DNA of 64,000 bases, taken from assembly GCF_013137895.1 (NCBI RefSeq), contig NZ_CP053538.1, forward strand, positions 3,317,001 to 3,381,000, read 5' to 3'. Under the pieces are notes generated by a model. The model saw only the letters and a list, made by a program, of their open reading frames with translations. It had not been told where the DNA came from and did not search any database. Both the position numbers and the translations under genes were made by a program. Shown here in pieces: positions 44,771-54,061 of the stretch. The DNA comes from Hymenobacter taeanensis (lineage in GTDB: Bacteria > Bacteroidota > Bacteroidia > Cytophagales > Hymenobacteraceae). The stretch's first letter is position 1. Each line of letters begins with the position of its first letter.

Positions 44771-45802
44771 CTACCGGCCAGACTTGCCGGGGACGACTAC
44801 CTCGCGGCCGTGCACGAACGGCTTTTCGCCGGTGCGGTAAATGCGCTCCGGGTCGGGGTATTTCTTGGGGTACTCATTTTGCTTCTTTTTTTGTTGCTGC
44901 TTGATCAGTAGAGCAGTGCCTACCAATGCCCCCAGGCCTACGCCGGCAATGGCCAGCTTGGTCCGGATGGGGTCGTGGGGAGCGGGCGGTAGGTAGGCTA
45001 CTCCGTTCTCATCGAGGCGCGCGGGGTCTTGCACGTAGCGGCCTGAGGTAGGCATGGGGAACTCATCGGCTAGGCGCTGCAAGCCTTCTGCCGCCTCTGG
45101 GCCAGTAATAACTGGGCCGTGGCCGCAGCCAATAGCTTGGGGCTGCAGGGCCGCCAGCTTCTGCACCGATTCTTTCACCTGCTGCCAGTTGTAGTTAAAC
45201 GGCGCACCGGCCACGCTCACCTTGGGCACCTGCAACAGTAGCTGCGGCACCGACTCATGGTTGGCCGTAGCAAACGCATCGGCTCCGATGAGCGTGCGGT
45301 CTTTCTCCCGGAACAGTGCCACCTGGCCGGGCGCATGGCCGGGTACATGAATCCACTGCCAGTCGGGCAGGAAGGGTGGGTCGGTGTCGTTGGGCGGCAG
45401 GGGCTGCACGAAATCAGAAAGCTGAAACGACTGAGGCGGGAAGAAGCGCGCCACAAAGGCCAGGGAGCCACCGCCTTGCACCGTTGGGTCGGCGGGCGGG
45501 TACACGGCACGGGCCGTGAGGAAGGGCATTTCCAGGGGGTGAGCCAGCACAGGCACCTTCCAGTGCTCAGCCAGGGCCTGCGCCGAGCCGGAGTGGTCCA
45601 TGTGGCCGTGCGTCAGAATGATGGCCTCGGGGTGCGTGCCGGGGTAGAATAGCTTGTCGGCGGTAGCAATGATATCTTTTTCAGAGCCGGGTAGGCCAGT
45701 ATCCACCAGCACCCATTCGCCGGGCGTACCGGTTTCCACGAAGTACACGTTGACAAAACGTTGGATCTGAAGCTGGGTCACGCCAGCGGCTACTTGGTTC
45801 AT
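44771..45802 (-). CDS. metallo-beta-lactamase-fold hydrolase with C-terminal membrane segment
   Basis: This 343-residue protein has an N-terminal MBL-fold domain. The metal motif HxHxDH is seen as ILTHGHMDHSGS, with a further His in VPGHAPGQV, Asp in LIGADAF and His in GCGHGPV. A hydrophobic segment follows at about residues 285-300 (KLAIAGVGLGALVGTALLI). The tail after it is rich in Lys and Gln. The membrane tail is unusual for soluble MBL hydrolases and suggests anchoring. The substrate is unknown (glyoxalase II-like or lactonase-like). Confidence 0.85.
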   Translation of the reverse strand: MNQVAAGVTQLQIQRFVNVYFVETGTPGEWVLVDTGLPGSEKDIIATADKLFYPGTHPEAIILTHGHMDHSGSAQALAEHWKVPVLAHPLEMPFLTARAVYPPADPTVQGGGSLAFVARFFPPQSFQLSDFVQPLPPNDTDPPFLPDWQWIHVPGHAPGQVALFREKDRTLIGADAFATANHESVPQLLLQVPKVSVAGAPFNYNWQQVKESVQKLAALQPQAIGCGHGPVITGPEAAEGLQRLADEFPMPTSGRYVQDPARLDENGVAYLPPAPHDPIRTKLAIAGVGLGALVGTALLIKQQQKKKQNEYPKKYPDPERIYRTGEKPFVHGREVVVPGKSGR

Positions 45803-45913
45803 ACTCGTCGGTCGGTTTAGTGTAAGCAAAGAGTACGCAGATTTGCCGCGTAGGGGTGAGGCTCTGGCAGAAAACTCAAGCGCTGCCGTGAAAAGGGCAG
45901 GGGCTGAAACGCA

Positions 45914-45941
45914 AAAAGCCTCTCCCGGAGGAGAGGCTTTT
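45914..45941. terminator. terminator of the first Gly/Ser/Thr-rich lipoprotein gene
   Basis: AAAAGCCTCTCC (45914-45925) pairs with GGAGAGGCTTTT (45930-45941), a 12-bp stem with tetraloop, flanked by A and T runs. The same AAAAGCCTCTC stem recurs after the paralogous gene at 46644-46673. Confidence 0.8.
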
Positions 45942-45967
45942 GTACGTATTTAGAAAGCCAGAAAAGC

Positions 45968-46387
45968 TTACTGAGCCGTGGTGGTACCAGCAGTAGTACC
46001 AGCCGTGGTGCCAGTAGTGGTGCTGCCAGTAGTAGTGCCAGCGGTAGTACCACCAGCCGTAGTGCCCATAGTAGAGCCGCCCGTAGTGGTGCTGGCCGTA
46101 GAGCCACCAGCCGTAGTGCCGGCCGTAGAACCACCCGTGGTTGAACCGGTGCTGCCGGTGCTGCCCGTGCTAGCGCCGCCACCAGCAGTAGAGCCAGCGC
46201 CCATGTCGCTGTTCATGGCGCCGTCGCCGCTCATAGTCGAGTCGGTGCTCATGGTAGTTTCGGTGGTCGAAGTCGAGGAAGACTCAGTGCCAACGCCAGC
46301 TTCGCTGCCTTCGCCGGCATTGTTACCGCCGCAAGAGGCAAAAGAGAAAGAGGCCGCAGCCAGAGCTAAAAACAGAACTTTTTTCAT
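45968..46387 (-). CDS. low-complexity Gly/Ser/Thr-rich lipoprotein, copy 1
   Basis: This 139-residue protein starts with a lipoprotein signal (MKKVLFLALAAASFSFASC-GGN). The rest is nearly all Gly, Ser, Thr and Ala, ending in tandem GST, GTT and AGG units (TTAGTTAGTTTAQ). The DNA is a run of short trinucleotide-like repeats and can slip during replication. A paralogue of the same architecture lies 313 bases upstream. Extended, flexible chains of this kind may serve as surface or periplasmic linkers; no function is known. Confidence 0.82.
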   Translation of the reverse strand: MKKVLFLALAAASFSFASCGGNNAGEGSEAGVGTESSSTSTTETTMSTDSTMSGDGAMNSDMGAGSTAGGGASTGSTGSTGSTTGGSTAGTTAGGSTASTTTGGSTMGTTAGGTTAGTTTGSTTTGTTAGTTAGTTTAQ

Positions 46388-46643
46388 GGTGTAGGTTGGA
46401 TATGATGGAATTGGTAAAAATAAATTCCGCCGTTAGCTGGCTCAGAATTCAGCCTTTATACCAAAAGGGTAAAGCGGTAACCCTGATTTAGCTAACAAAA
46501 TATTGGCTTTATTATACTGTTCAGCTTTCCTTATTCCGAGCTTAAGTAATAGGCTGTATGTAAGCTTAAAGCACTAAAAGCGTGGTTCATGCTGCTTTTC
46601 AATGTTAGGCAGAAGCATCTTTTGCTTGTTGTAATAAGAATAC
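46388..46643. other. gap between the two low-complexity lipoprotein genes
   Basis: The 313-base gap between the paralogues holds the promoter-proximal AT-rich sequence of copy 1 and the terminator of copy 2, listed separately. No gene is seen. Confidence 0.5.
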
Positions 46644-46673
46644 AAAAGCCTCTCTAAAGCTAGAGAGGCTTTT
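46644..46673. terminator. terminator of the second Gly/Ser/Thr-rich lipoprotein gene
   Basis: AAAAGCCTCTCTA (46644-46656) pairs with TAGAGAGGCTTTT (46661-46673), a 13-bp perfect stem with tetraloop. Its stem sequence is nearly identical to that at 45914-45941, so gene and terminator were probably duplicated together. Confidence 0.8.
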
Positions 46674-46700
46674 CTGTAAGTTTTTTTAAAACGCGTTGGG

Positions 46701-47090
46701 TTACTGGCCCGTGGTGCTGCCACCACCGGTTGTACTACCGCCGCCCATAGAGCCCCCACCCGTGGTGCTACCACCGGCAGTGCTGCCCCCGGTGGTAGTG
46801 CCTCCACTTGTGGAGCTGCCTGCCGTAGAGCCAGTGGTACCACCAATGCTTTCGTCGCCGTTGCTGGTGGTGCCGCCCCCACCCGAGCCAACCCCCATAG
46901 AACTGGTGTCGCTGTTGTTCATGCTGCCGCCACCGGAAGCATCCATTGAGCCTGAGCCGGATGAGCCCGAGCTGCTTTCAGTACCTGAGCCCCCCGTAGG
47001 GCCACTTGCCTCACTTTCTTGCTGGTTGCCGCCACAGGAAACAACGCTAAACGAGGCCGCCACGAGGGCGAGAAAAAAAGTCTTTTTCAT
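46701..47090 (-). CDS. low-complexity Gly/Ser/Thr-rich lipoprotein, copy 2
   Basis: This 129-residue protein has a lipoprotein signal (MKKTFFLALVAASFSVVSC-GGN) very similar to that of copy 1. An acidic Ser/Gly region follows, with short TTGGGS and GGST repeats at the C-terminus. The shared signal, Cys-Gly-Gly-Asn start, repeat tail and near-identical terminator identify a tandem duplication. The tail uses Gly more and Thr less than copy 1, so the repeats have diverged. No known domain is present. Confidence 0.82.
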   Translation of the reverse strand: MKKTFFLALVAASFSVVSCGGNQQESEASGPTGGSGTESSSGSSGSGSMDASGGGSMNNSDTSSMGVGSGGGGTTSNGDESIGGTTGSTAGSSTSGGTTTGGSTAGGSTTGGGSMGGGSTTGGGSTTGQ

Positions 47091-47680
47091 AGGATGAACA
47101 TCTGAAGTAAATAGGATGCCAGAACCTGCTCAGAGCTTTTATGTCTGGCAGGCTAGGCTTTATACTCCAAACCGTGAAAAGCAACCAACTTATTGGCGAC
47201 AAAATAGTGGTATTTTTATATTGTTGAGCTAGTGTCTAAACTACAGTATTAGGAGTGCTTAGCAATAGATATAGCAGAAGTAACATCATATAAGCCAAGA
47301 TGATAAATAGCAGGTGCCCGCCTGGATATAGGTGTCAGCTACATAGCGCAGCAGTGGCCTAGCACTAGGGATAATATCAAGTTGCTGCCCTGCGGCTTCC
47401 CAGAACAATAAGCTAAGCGCAGCTGCAGTTTCTGGCTAACATTATGCGGTGTAAAGCCACCTACTTGTGTCACTACACCGCATTACGTCAGCTTGCTAGC
47501 ATGGACGTCAGATGAGGCTGACTCGCTTTGAGCTTGCCATTTGGTGGGGCTCAGGGCAACTGTGGGAATAGAAGAGGCCTTGGTGCTAGGCAGTATCACA
47601 CTGCGGCAGCTGCTACTAACGGGGGTTTGGCACTCAGCAAAATCAATAACTTGCCGCCCCACCCTCATCCCTGTCCCGCC
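47091..47680. other. 590-base intergenic region upstream of hutU
   Basis: No gene was recognised here. A 10-bp inverted repeat, ATGCGGTGTA (47444-47453) with TACACCGCAT (47474-47483), has a 20-base loop and could be an operator or weak terminator. GTGGCCTAG occurs at about 47353. The region is AT-rich at its left end and should contain the promoters of both flanking genes. Confidence 0.5.
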
Positions 47681-49489
47681 ATGTCGCATACTCCCGCCCC
47701 TCTCGATACACCCGAGCTGAATCTCGAAGCCACCAGCCAAGCTGAGCACACGCACCCCGCGTCGACTGCCTCTTCATCTCCTGGGGCAAGAGGGGAGTCG
47801 TCGAAGCGCCCGATGTACTACGAGTACAAGCCCGCAGAAACCGTGCGCGCCCAGCACGGCACCACGCTGCGCTGCAAAACCTGGGAGGCCGAGGCGGCCC
47901 TGCGCATGCTGGAAAACAACCTGGATCCGGCCGTGAGCCTGGTGTATGATGAGCTGATTGTGTACGGGGGCGCCGGCCGGGCCGCCCGCAACTGGAAGGA
48001 GTACCAGACCATCGTAAACACGCTCAAGAGCCTGGAAGCCGACGAAACCATGCTGGTGCAGAGCGGCAAGGCGGTGGGCGTGATTCGGACCTGGGCCCAC
48101 GCCCCGCGGGTGCTCATTGCCAACAGTAACCTAGTGCCCGCCTGGAGCACCCAGGAGTACTTTGACGAGCTGGATAAGCTGGGCCTGATGATGTACGGGC
48201 AGATGACGGCCGGATCCTGGATTTATATTGCCACCCAAGGGATTCTACAGGGTACCTACGAAACCTTCGCCGCCGTAGCCGACAAGCACTTCAATGGCAC
48301 TCTGGCGGGCACCGTTACCCTCACGGCAGGCCTGGGCGGCATGAGTGGGGCCCAGCCTCTGGCCGTGACCATGAACGACGGTGTGTGCCTCGTCATTGAG
48401 CCCATTGATGCCCGTGTGAAGCAGAAGGTGCGCGAAGGCTACCTCGATGAGCAGGCCCACGACCTAGACCACGCCCTGAAACTGATGGAGCAATATAAGC
48501 AGGCGCGCCAGGGCTGGAGCATCGGCCTGACCGGCAATGCTGCCACCGTGCTACCCGAGCTGCTGCAGCGCAACTTCCGCCCCGATATCGTAACCGACCA
48601 AACCTCGGCCCACGACCTGATGGACTACATTCCGGAGGGCGACATCACGGCGGTGCTGCAGTTGCGCCAAGACAACCCCGAGGAGTTCAAGCGTCAGGCC
48701 TTGGCTTCCATCATGAAGCACTGCCAGGCCATCATTGATATGCAGGCCGGCGGGGCCGTGGCCCTTGACTACGGCAACAACCTGCGCGGCCAAGCCGAGA
48801 AGGGTGGCCTACGGGTGCGCGACGAGCACGGCCAGTTCCTGTACCCCGGCTTCGTGCCCGGCTACATCCGCCCATTGTTTTGCGAGGGCAAAGGCCCTTT
48901 TCGCTGGGCGGCCCTCTCCGGCGACCCGCAGGATATTTTGCGCATCGACCGCGCCCTGCTCGAAACCTTCCCCGACAACAAAATGCTGGCCCGCTGGATT
49001 GAAAAAGCCCAAGCCAAAGTGCCCTTTATAGGCCTACCAGCCCGCGTGTGCTGGTTGGGCTACGGTGAGCGGGAGAAGTTCGGCCTGGTCATCAACGACC
49101 TCGTAGCCCGCGGCGAAGTCTCGGCCCCCATCGTCATCGGCCGCGACCATCTCGACTGCGGTTCCGTGGCCTCGCCCAACCGCGAAACCGAAGGCATGAA
49201 GGATGGCTCCGACGCCGTAGCCGACTGGCCCCTGCTCAACGCCCTAGCCAACTGTGCCTCCGGCGCCGACTGGGTGAGCCTGCACAACGGCGGCGGCGTG
49301 GGCATCGGCAACAGCACCCACGCCGGCATGGTGATAGTAGCCACCGGCACCCCCGAAAAAGCCGAGCGCCTGCGCCGCGTACTCACCACCGACCCCGGCA
49401 TGGGCGTCTTGCGTCACGCCGACGCCGGCTACGAACTGGCCCAGCAGGTAGCTGAGGAGCGTGGGGTGAAAATTCCGGGTATTGAATAG
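47681..49489 (+). CDS. hutU: urocanate hydratase
   Basis: This 602-residue NAD-dependent urocanase converts urocanate to imidazolonepropionate in histidine degradation. Homology to bacterial HutU starts at about residue 45 ([20 protein letters not shown]). Motifs include [41 protein letters not shown], the conserved Cys in [18 protein letters not shown], and [10 protein letters not shown]. The first 45 residues (MSHTPAPL..., Ser/Pro/Thr-rich) are an extra extension, so the true start may be the later ATG at about 47813. HutH and HutI are not in the window. Confidence 0.94.
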   Translation: MSHTPAPLDTPELNLEATSQAEHTHPASTASSSPGARGESSKRPMYYEYKPAETVRAQHGTTLRCKTWEAEAALRMLENNLDPAVSLVYDELIVYGGAGRAARNWKEYQTIVNTLKSLEADETMLVQSGKAVGVIRTWAHAPRVLIANSNLVPAWSTQEYFDELDKLGLMMYGQMTAGSWIYIATQGILQGTYETFAAVADKHFNGTLAGTVTLTAGLGGMSGAQPLAVTMNDGVCLVIEPIDARVKQKVREGYLDEQAHDLDHALKLMEQYKQARQGWSIGLTGNAATVLPELLQRNFRPDIVTDQTSAHDLMDYIPEGDITAVLQLRQDNPEEFKRQALASIMKHCQAIIDMQAGGAVALDYGNNLRGQAEKGGLRVRDEHGQFLYPGFVPGYIRPLFCEGKGPFRWAALSGDPQDILRIDRALLETFPDNKMLARWIEKAQAKVPFIGLPARVCWLGYGEREKFGLVINDLVARGEVSAPIVIGRDHLDCGSVASPNRETEGMKDGSDAVADWPLLNALANCASGADWVSLHNGGGVGIGNSTHAGMVIVATGTPEKAERLRRVLTTDPGMGVLRHADAGYELAQQVAEERGVKIPGIE

Positions 49490-49500
49490 ATCAAGAATTT

Positions 49501-49848
49501 ATGGAATCAGAGCCATATGTATACATAATTTTCTTCGCACTGGTAGTAGTGGCAATATTGATTTCTGCTCACTCAGGAGCAAAAAATCACCGCGATAGAA
49601 TGCAAAGATTAGGTGCTCGCGCTCAAGGTGTAGTGGTGCGTAACAAGATAAACTGGGGACGTAATACTACTGTACGACCTATAATTCGATTTATAACAAT
49701 GGACGGGCGGACGATTGAATCAGAGTCAACTTATGGAATTGCATTTGCCATACCTCGATTCCCTGAAGGCGCAACTGTAACAGTGATTTACAACCAGGAA
49801 AACCCTTTTGAATTTGATATTATTGAGGCCAGTCGCAGATATATCTGA
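49501..49848 (+). CDS. DUF3592-like single-pass membrane protein
   Basis: This 115-residue protein has one N-terminal transmembrane segment (YIIFFALVVVAILISA). A small beta-rich domain follows: GVVVRNKINWG, RPIIRFITMDGRTIESES, PEGATVTVIYNQENPFEFDI. This matches the pattern of DUF3592 proteins, whose role is unknown. It starts 11 bases after hutU but is AT-richer, so operon membership is uncertain. Confidence 0.75.
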   Translation: MESEPYVYIIFFALVVVAILISAHSGAKNHRDRMQRLGARAQGVVVRNKINWGRNTTVRPIIRFITMDGRTIESESTYGIAFAIPRFPEGATVTVIYNQENPFEFDIIEASRRYI

Positions 49849-50149
49849 TTGGTTTGAAGTGAGTAGCGGCGCGGAACCTGTGGGTATGCCGAAACCAGGA
49901 ATGCCTACTTGCTTATAAACTGCACCCGAAACTAGTGCGAGTTTGTAGCCCAAATCAAGCTTTGCTGTTTGGTTTCACTTCTGAGAGTGCACCTAGGGTA
50001 CACCATCAGGGCACCACTTAGGGAAGCTCAGGCGGCGTACGAGCTACGCACTGGTGCCAACTGAGCATAATTAGCCACCAAGCATATTTCGTGGCGCAGC
50101 AGATAAGTCATTGAGAGAGCGAAAGGCACCTGAACTTTTAGACAGTCGT
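49849..50149. other. gap before the YkvA-like gene
   Basis: No gene or clear signal was seen in these roughly 300 bases. Confidence 0.5.
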
Positions 50150-50551
50150 ATGGGTGGTATGTTATCTGCCCTCCGAAACCGTGCCCGTGCCCTCAAGAGC
50201 GAGCTGGTGGCCCTGTACTATGCTGCTCGGGATCCGCGTACCCCGTGGCATGCCCGCTTGGTAATGTTGGTCACTCTGGCCTACGCGGCCAGCCCAATCG
50301 ACCTAATTCCCGATTTTATTCCCGTGATAGGCTACCTCGACGATTTGTTGTTGGTGCCCGCTGGCATTGCGCTGAGTATTCGATTAGTTCCGGCTGACGT
50401 GCTACGCGACGCCCGGCAAAGAGCAGCTACAACACCCATCTCGAAACGCGCGAATTGGATAGTAGGAGGCCTTATTCTGGTGCTATGGGTACTGCTGCTG
50501 CTAGTTATAGGCCGCTATGTGTGGGCATGGTGGCGTACTCGCGACGAATAG
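50150..50551 (+). CDS. YkvA/DUF1232 membrane protein
   Basis: This 133-residue protein carries the DUF1232 core [46 protein letters not shown], whose [15 protein letters not shown] motif is diagnostic. A C-terminal transmembrane helix follows ([23 protein letters not shown]). The ATG at 50150 is chosen; a TTG at 50111 in the same frame is possible. The family function is unknown. Confidence 0.88.
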   Translation: MGGMLSALRNRARALKSELVALYYAARDPRTPWHARLVMLVTLAYAASPIDLIPDFIPVIGYLDDLLLVPAGIALSIRLVPADVLRDARQRAATTPISKRANWIVGGLILVLWVLLLLVIGRYVWAWWRTRDE

Positions 50552-50646
50552 CTCCCGAGTTGTAAGGAAAAAGCAAAACCCCCACTTCCGCTGTTTACCT
50601 CCCTGCACCGGCACATCTCCGGCGCATGAACTAAACACTCCCAGCT

Positions 50647-51375
50647 ATGAACATCGGAATCATTGGCGCCGGCCACATCGGCAGCGCCCTCGCCGTACGG
50701 CTTACTGGCCTAGGCCACTCGGTTTATATTGCCAACTCCCGCGGCCCCGAAACGTTGAAGGACGTGGCCGAGAAAACGGGCGCTACGCCCGTCACGGCCG
50801 AGGAAGCCGCCCAGCGTGGTACCGACCTCATCGTGGTAACCATTCCGCTGAAAAATATCCCTGACCTTCCCAAAGACCTGTTCGCAGGCGTACCGGCCGA
50901 GGTTCCCGTCATCGACACGAGCAACTACTACCCCATGCTGCGCGACGGCAAAATGCCCGAGCTGGAAACCGGCGACCTGACCGAAAGCGAGTGGGTGCAG
51001 CAGCACCTGGGCCGCCCCGTGGTGAAGGTGTTCAACAACATCTACGCCCACCACATCGTGGAGAAGGGCCAGCCAGCCGGCACGCCCGGTCGCATTGCCC
51101 TGCCCGTAGCCAGTGATGATGCCGCCGCCAAGCAGAAAGTAATGGCCCTGGTAGAAGAGCTGGGCTTCGACGCCGTGGACGATGGCACGCTGCACGAATC
51201 GTGGCGGCAACAGCCGGGTACGCCCTCGTATGGCGCCGATATGGCCGCCGATAAGCTGCGCGAGCATCTGGCCAGCCTCGGTACCGAGCGCACGGAGGCT
51301 CAGCACAAGGAGTTCCTGGCCAACCATGCCAAGCAGGAGCAGGCCATGGCCGACCAAGGCATCTCGCTGAAGTAA
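50647..51375 (+). CDS. F420-dependent NADP oxidoreductase-like protein (NPD)
   Basis: This 242-residue Rossmann protein has the NADP-binding motif MNIGIIGAGHIGSALAVRL and then ANSRGPETL, where the Arg could bind the 2'-phosphate of NADP. NNIYAHHIVEKG and the C-terminal DAVDDGTLHESWRQQPGTP complete the family pattern. The family name refers to F420 reductases, but most bacterial members act with NADP(H) on unknown substrates. It is probably monocistronic. Confidence 0.85.
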   Translation: MNIGIIGAGHIGSALAVRLTGLGHSVYIANSRGPETLKDVAEKTGATPVTAEEAAQRGTDLIVVTIPLKNIPDLPKDLFAGVPAEVPVIDTSNYYPMLRDGKMPELETGDLTESEWVQQHLGRPVVKVFNNIYAHHIVEKGQPAGTPGRIALPVASDDAAAKQKVMALVEELGFDAVDDGTLHESWRQQPGTPSYGADMAADKLREHLASLGTERTEAQHKEFLANHAKQEQAMADQGISLK

Positions 51376-51769
51376 CTACCTGATAACTGGCTGCAACACC
51401 AGCTGAGTAATATTTGCTGAGGGTAGCCAAAGCCGCGTGCAGGTACAGAAAATGCAAGCCTGCAACTTGCTCCGGTTAGGTCACTAACTAGCGTAGGCCT
51501 GTAGTTGTGGCCTGTTTTTAAGTGCACATTATATTTCCATGGCTGCGTCTGAGTGGCAAACTGTTGTAGCGCCGCCCCCGGAAACTGAGGCGGCGCTATC
51601 CATTTAGATGTTGCCGCTCCACCGCGGTCACGGAGCATTAAAGCAACTGCTGCCCTGGGGCACGCACCGCAGCGCCACAACGGCAGATTTCAACTTAGTT
51701 GCAATTGATTTACAGTAAATGGAGCCCGTTAACCTGTAATAAGTTATTCGCTTTCTGCTCATTTGCCTT
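51376..51769. other. gap with a GC hairpin
   Basis: No gene was recognised. TAGCGCCGCC (51567-51576) pairs with GGCGGCGCTA (51589-51598) in a perfect 10-bp stem with a 12-base loop and no T run. It could terminate the upstream gene weakly or be a remnant repeat. Confidence 0.5.
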
Positions 51770-52096
51770 ATGAAACCAGAATTCCAGGAGTTGCTGCTGG
51801 TAGACAACCGCCAAAACCACCGCTTTGAGCTAACGGTACTGGATAGCACAGCGTTTATCGAATACCAGGAAAACGACGAGGCTATTACAGTGCTGCACAC
51901 GGTGGTGCCACCGCAGCTGGAAGGGCAGGGGGTAGGCACGGCCATTGTGGAGGAAACCCTTCAGACAATAGAGGCTCGTCAGCGCCTGCTCATTCCGCTG
52001 TGCCCATTCGTGAAGAGCTACCTGAAGCGGCACCCGGAGTGGCAGCGGCTGGTAGTACCCGCCTATTTGCGCTGGTTCCAGCAGCAGCAGTTGTAG
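51770..52096 (+). CDS. small GNAT-fold N-acetyltransferase (COG2388 type)
   Basis: This 108-residue protein has the minimal GNAT core: AFIEYQENDEAITVLHTVVPPQLEGQGVGTAIVEETLQ, with the acetyl-CoA-binding (Q/R)GxGxA pattern as EGQGVGTA. The C-terminus CPFVKSYLKRHPEWQRLV is typical of the YidJ/GTNAT-like group. The substrate is unknown. A plain start follows the AT-rich gap. Confidence 0.88.
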   Translation: MKPEFQELLLVDNRQNHRFELTVLDSTAFIEYQENDEAITVLHTVVPPQLEGQGVGTAIVEETLQTIEARQRLLIPLCPFVKSYLKRHPEWQRLVVPAYLRWFQQQQL

Positions 52097-52269
52097 TGGG
52101 TTAGTCGTAAGTGCTGCAAAACGGAGAGTGCCGCTTCCACCCGGCTTTGCTACACTAGTACAGTGCTACACCTGCGGCTACCGTATCTGGCTGCTATTAG
52201 CTAGTTGCACCGGTAAGCACATTGTTAGGCGCTTTCAACTCCCGCTTGCTAAGTGCGTATGCTCTGAGC

Positions 52270-52704
52270 ATGCAGTCTGTTTTGCCCTGGCTTCCGTTGT
52301 TGTTGCTGCCCTTTTTGGCGGGGCTGTTTACGCTGATCAGCTTTCTGGTGTCGCGGTTGGGCTGGAGCCGGTTGGCCAGGCAGTACGCCGTGGCGGCCGT
52401 ACCCGGTGCCGTTGAGCGGAAGCTACTGGCCTACGTGCGCATCGGCTTCGCTAACTACAAGAACTCGGTGAAGGCTGGCGCTACTCCGCAGGGCCTGTGG
52501 CTAACCACCTGGAAAATCTTCTTCCTAGGCCATCCGCCGCTGTGTATTCCGTGGTCGGCGTTTGGGCCGGTGCAGGCGCACAAGTTCCTCTGGACCACCC
52601 GCTATATCACCACCGTCAACAGCGGCAGCGACACCGTGCGCTTCATCTTTACCAACCCCTGGCTACGGCAAATGCTGCCGCCCTCTATACCCGTGCAGGA
52701 GTAG
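52270..52704 (+). CDS. hypothetical membrane protein
   Basis: This 144-residue protein has one N-terminal hydrophobic segment (WLPLLLLPFLAGLFTLISFLVSRLG). A soluble domain follows with FANYKNSVKAGATPQGLWLTTWKIFFLGHPPLCIPWSA. The ATG at 52270 is preferred over an in-frame TTG at 52222. No family was recognised; the PLCIPWSA pattern recalls proteins that sense or place membrane lipids, but this is not evidence of function. Confidence 0.7.
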   Translation: MQSVLPWLPLLLLPFLAGLFTLISFLVSRLGWSRLARQYAVAAVPGAVERKLLAYVRIGFANYKNSVKAGATPQGLWLTTWKIFFLGHPPLCIPWSAFGPVQAHKFLWTTRYITTVNSGSDTVRFIFTNPWLRQMLPPSIPVQE

Positions 52705-52830
52705 AAACTCTGCCTGGCACTTCACACAGCTACAGGTGCAAAAATGATCAGTTGCAGCTGGCCAATAGTGTTTGCAAGTGTGTAGCTTGAGGCTGCGGCC
52801 ACGGGGATGTGAATTTCCTCGTAGCTGCAG

Positions 52831-52839
52831 CCCCCCCCC
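52831..52839 (+). repeat. homopolymeric C9 tract upstream of the DUF1624 gene
   Basis: Nine consecutive C lie 26 bases before the start codon at 52865. Tracts of this length can slip, and here would alter promoter or leader spacing rather than the reading frame. Confidence 0.6.
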
Positions 52840-52864
52840 GTGTTTTGACGCAACCCCTCACGCT

Positions 52865-54061
52865 ATGCAACCTTCCGCTGTATTACCTCCCCTTGTGGCT
52901 CCAAGCAGGGCTGCTATTTCCCGCGTACAGGCCGTAGATATAGTGCGCGGACTGGTTATGGTGATTATGGCCCTCGACCACGTGCGCGAGTTATGGAGCC
53001 CCACTGCGTTCCGGCCCGAGGACCTGAGCCAGGCAAGTGGCGCGCTGTTTTTCACCCGCTGGATTACTCACTTTTGTGCGCCTACGTTCGTGTTCCTTTC
53101 GGGCGTGAGTGTGTGGCTGCTCCAGCAGAAACTAGGGAGCAAGAGTGCCACAAGCAAGTTCTTGTTTACCCGGGGGCTGTGGCTGGTTTTCTTGGAGGTG
53201 GTAGTTATCACCTTCTTGCTGCAGTGGAGCCACAATATGTTGCTGCTAGAGGTAATTTGGGCAATAGGTGGGAGTATGATGCTCTTGGCCGGGCTGCTCT
53301 GGCTACCGCGGCCGGTGCTGGCTGTATTGGCTGCCGTTATTGTGTTGGGTCATGATGCCTTACCCTTTATTCAGCCCGTAACGCCCGCCAATGCTGGCTG
53401 GGCCATGCTGCACAACACTCCTTTCGTGCTACCCATAGGGCAATCAGTACCTGCCCTGCTGGTGGCCTACTCTGTGGGGCCTTGGCTGGGGGTGATGCTG
53501 GCGGGTTACGTGGTAGGGCCCTGGTTTGCTAGGCCACTACCCGAGCGGACACGACTACTGCGCTTCGCGGGGGCAGGCCTGCTAGGCCTGTTTGTGGCGC
53601 TACGGGCCACCAACTGGTATGGTGATCCATCTCCATGGGGCGCGCAACCCCGTGGCTGGTTTTACACGCTGCTGTCATTTGTGAACGTGAGCAAGTACCC
53701 GCCATCCTTGTTGTTTGTGTGCCTGATGCTGGGGGTGTCTTTGCTGCTGCTGAGCCGGTTAGAAACCGTTGACAACCGCTTCACGCGCTGGCTGCGCACC
53801 TACGGACAGGTGCCGTTCTTCTACTTTCTGCTGCACCTGCTGCTGATCAGCGCCGGCGCTTGGCTCTGGACCCAACTTAGTTTTGGGCAGGCTATCAATT
53901 TATCCTTTACCCAGCCCACTTCCTGGCCCAAAGAGTATGTTCCTAGCTTGTTGCGCGCTTACACGGTGTGGGCAGCGGTAGTGCTGGCGCTATACTGGCC
54001 CTGCCGCTGGTACCGGAATTTCAAGCAGCAGCACACGTATTGGTGGCTTTCTTACATGTAA
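52865..54061 (+). CDS. DUF1624/HGSNAT-type membrane acyltransferase-like protein
   Basis: This 398-residue polytopic protein opens with VQAVDIVRGLVMVIMALDHVRELW, the DUF1624/HGSNAT N-terminal motif with the conserved Asp-His. About nine to ten hydrophobic segments follow, including FCAPTFVFLSGVSVWLL and YGQVPFFYFLLHLLLISAGAWLW. Related proteins move acetyl groups across membranes onto sugars or glycans. The ATG at 52865 is chosen because the family motif starts 24 residues later. The last codons lie inside a 30-bp palindrome that may be the terminator. Confidence 0.87.
   Translation: MQPSAVLPPLVAPSRAAISRVQAVDIVRGLVMVIMALDHVRELWSPTAFRPEDLSQASGALFFTRWITHFCAPTFVFLSGVSVWLLQQKLGSKSATSKFLFTRGLWLVFLEVVVITFLLQWSHNMLLLEVIWAIGGSMMLLAGLLWLPRPVLAVLAAVIVLGHDALPFIQPVTPANAGWAMLHNTPFVLPIGQSVPALLVAYSVGPWLGVMLAGYVVGPWFARPLPERTRLLRFAGAGLLGLFVALRATNWYGDPSPWGAQPRGWFYTLLSFVNVSKYPPSLLFVCLMLGVSLLLLSRLETVDNRFTRWLRTYGQVPFFYFLLHLLLISAGAWLWTQLSFGQAINLSFTQPTSWPKEYVPSLLRAYTVWAAVVLALYWPCRWYRNFKQQHTYWWLSYM

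Noticed and set aside
45978..46394. Long open frame on the + strand opposite the first Gly/Ser/Thr lipoprotein gene
   Set aside because: It encodes only Val/Pro-rich repeats, the direct shadow of the low-complexity codons on the other strand, and has no signal or family.
46696..47097. Pro/Val-rich open frame opposite the second lipoprotein gene
   Set aside because: Same shadow effect from repeated GGT/ACC codons.
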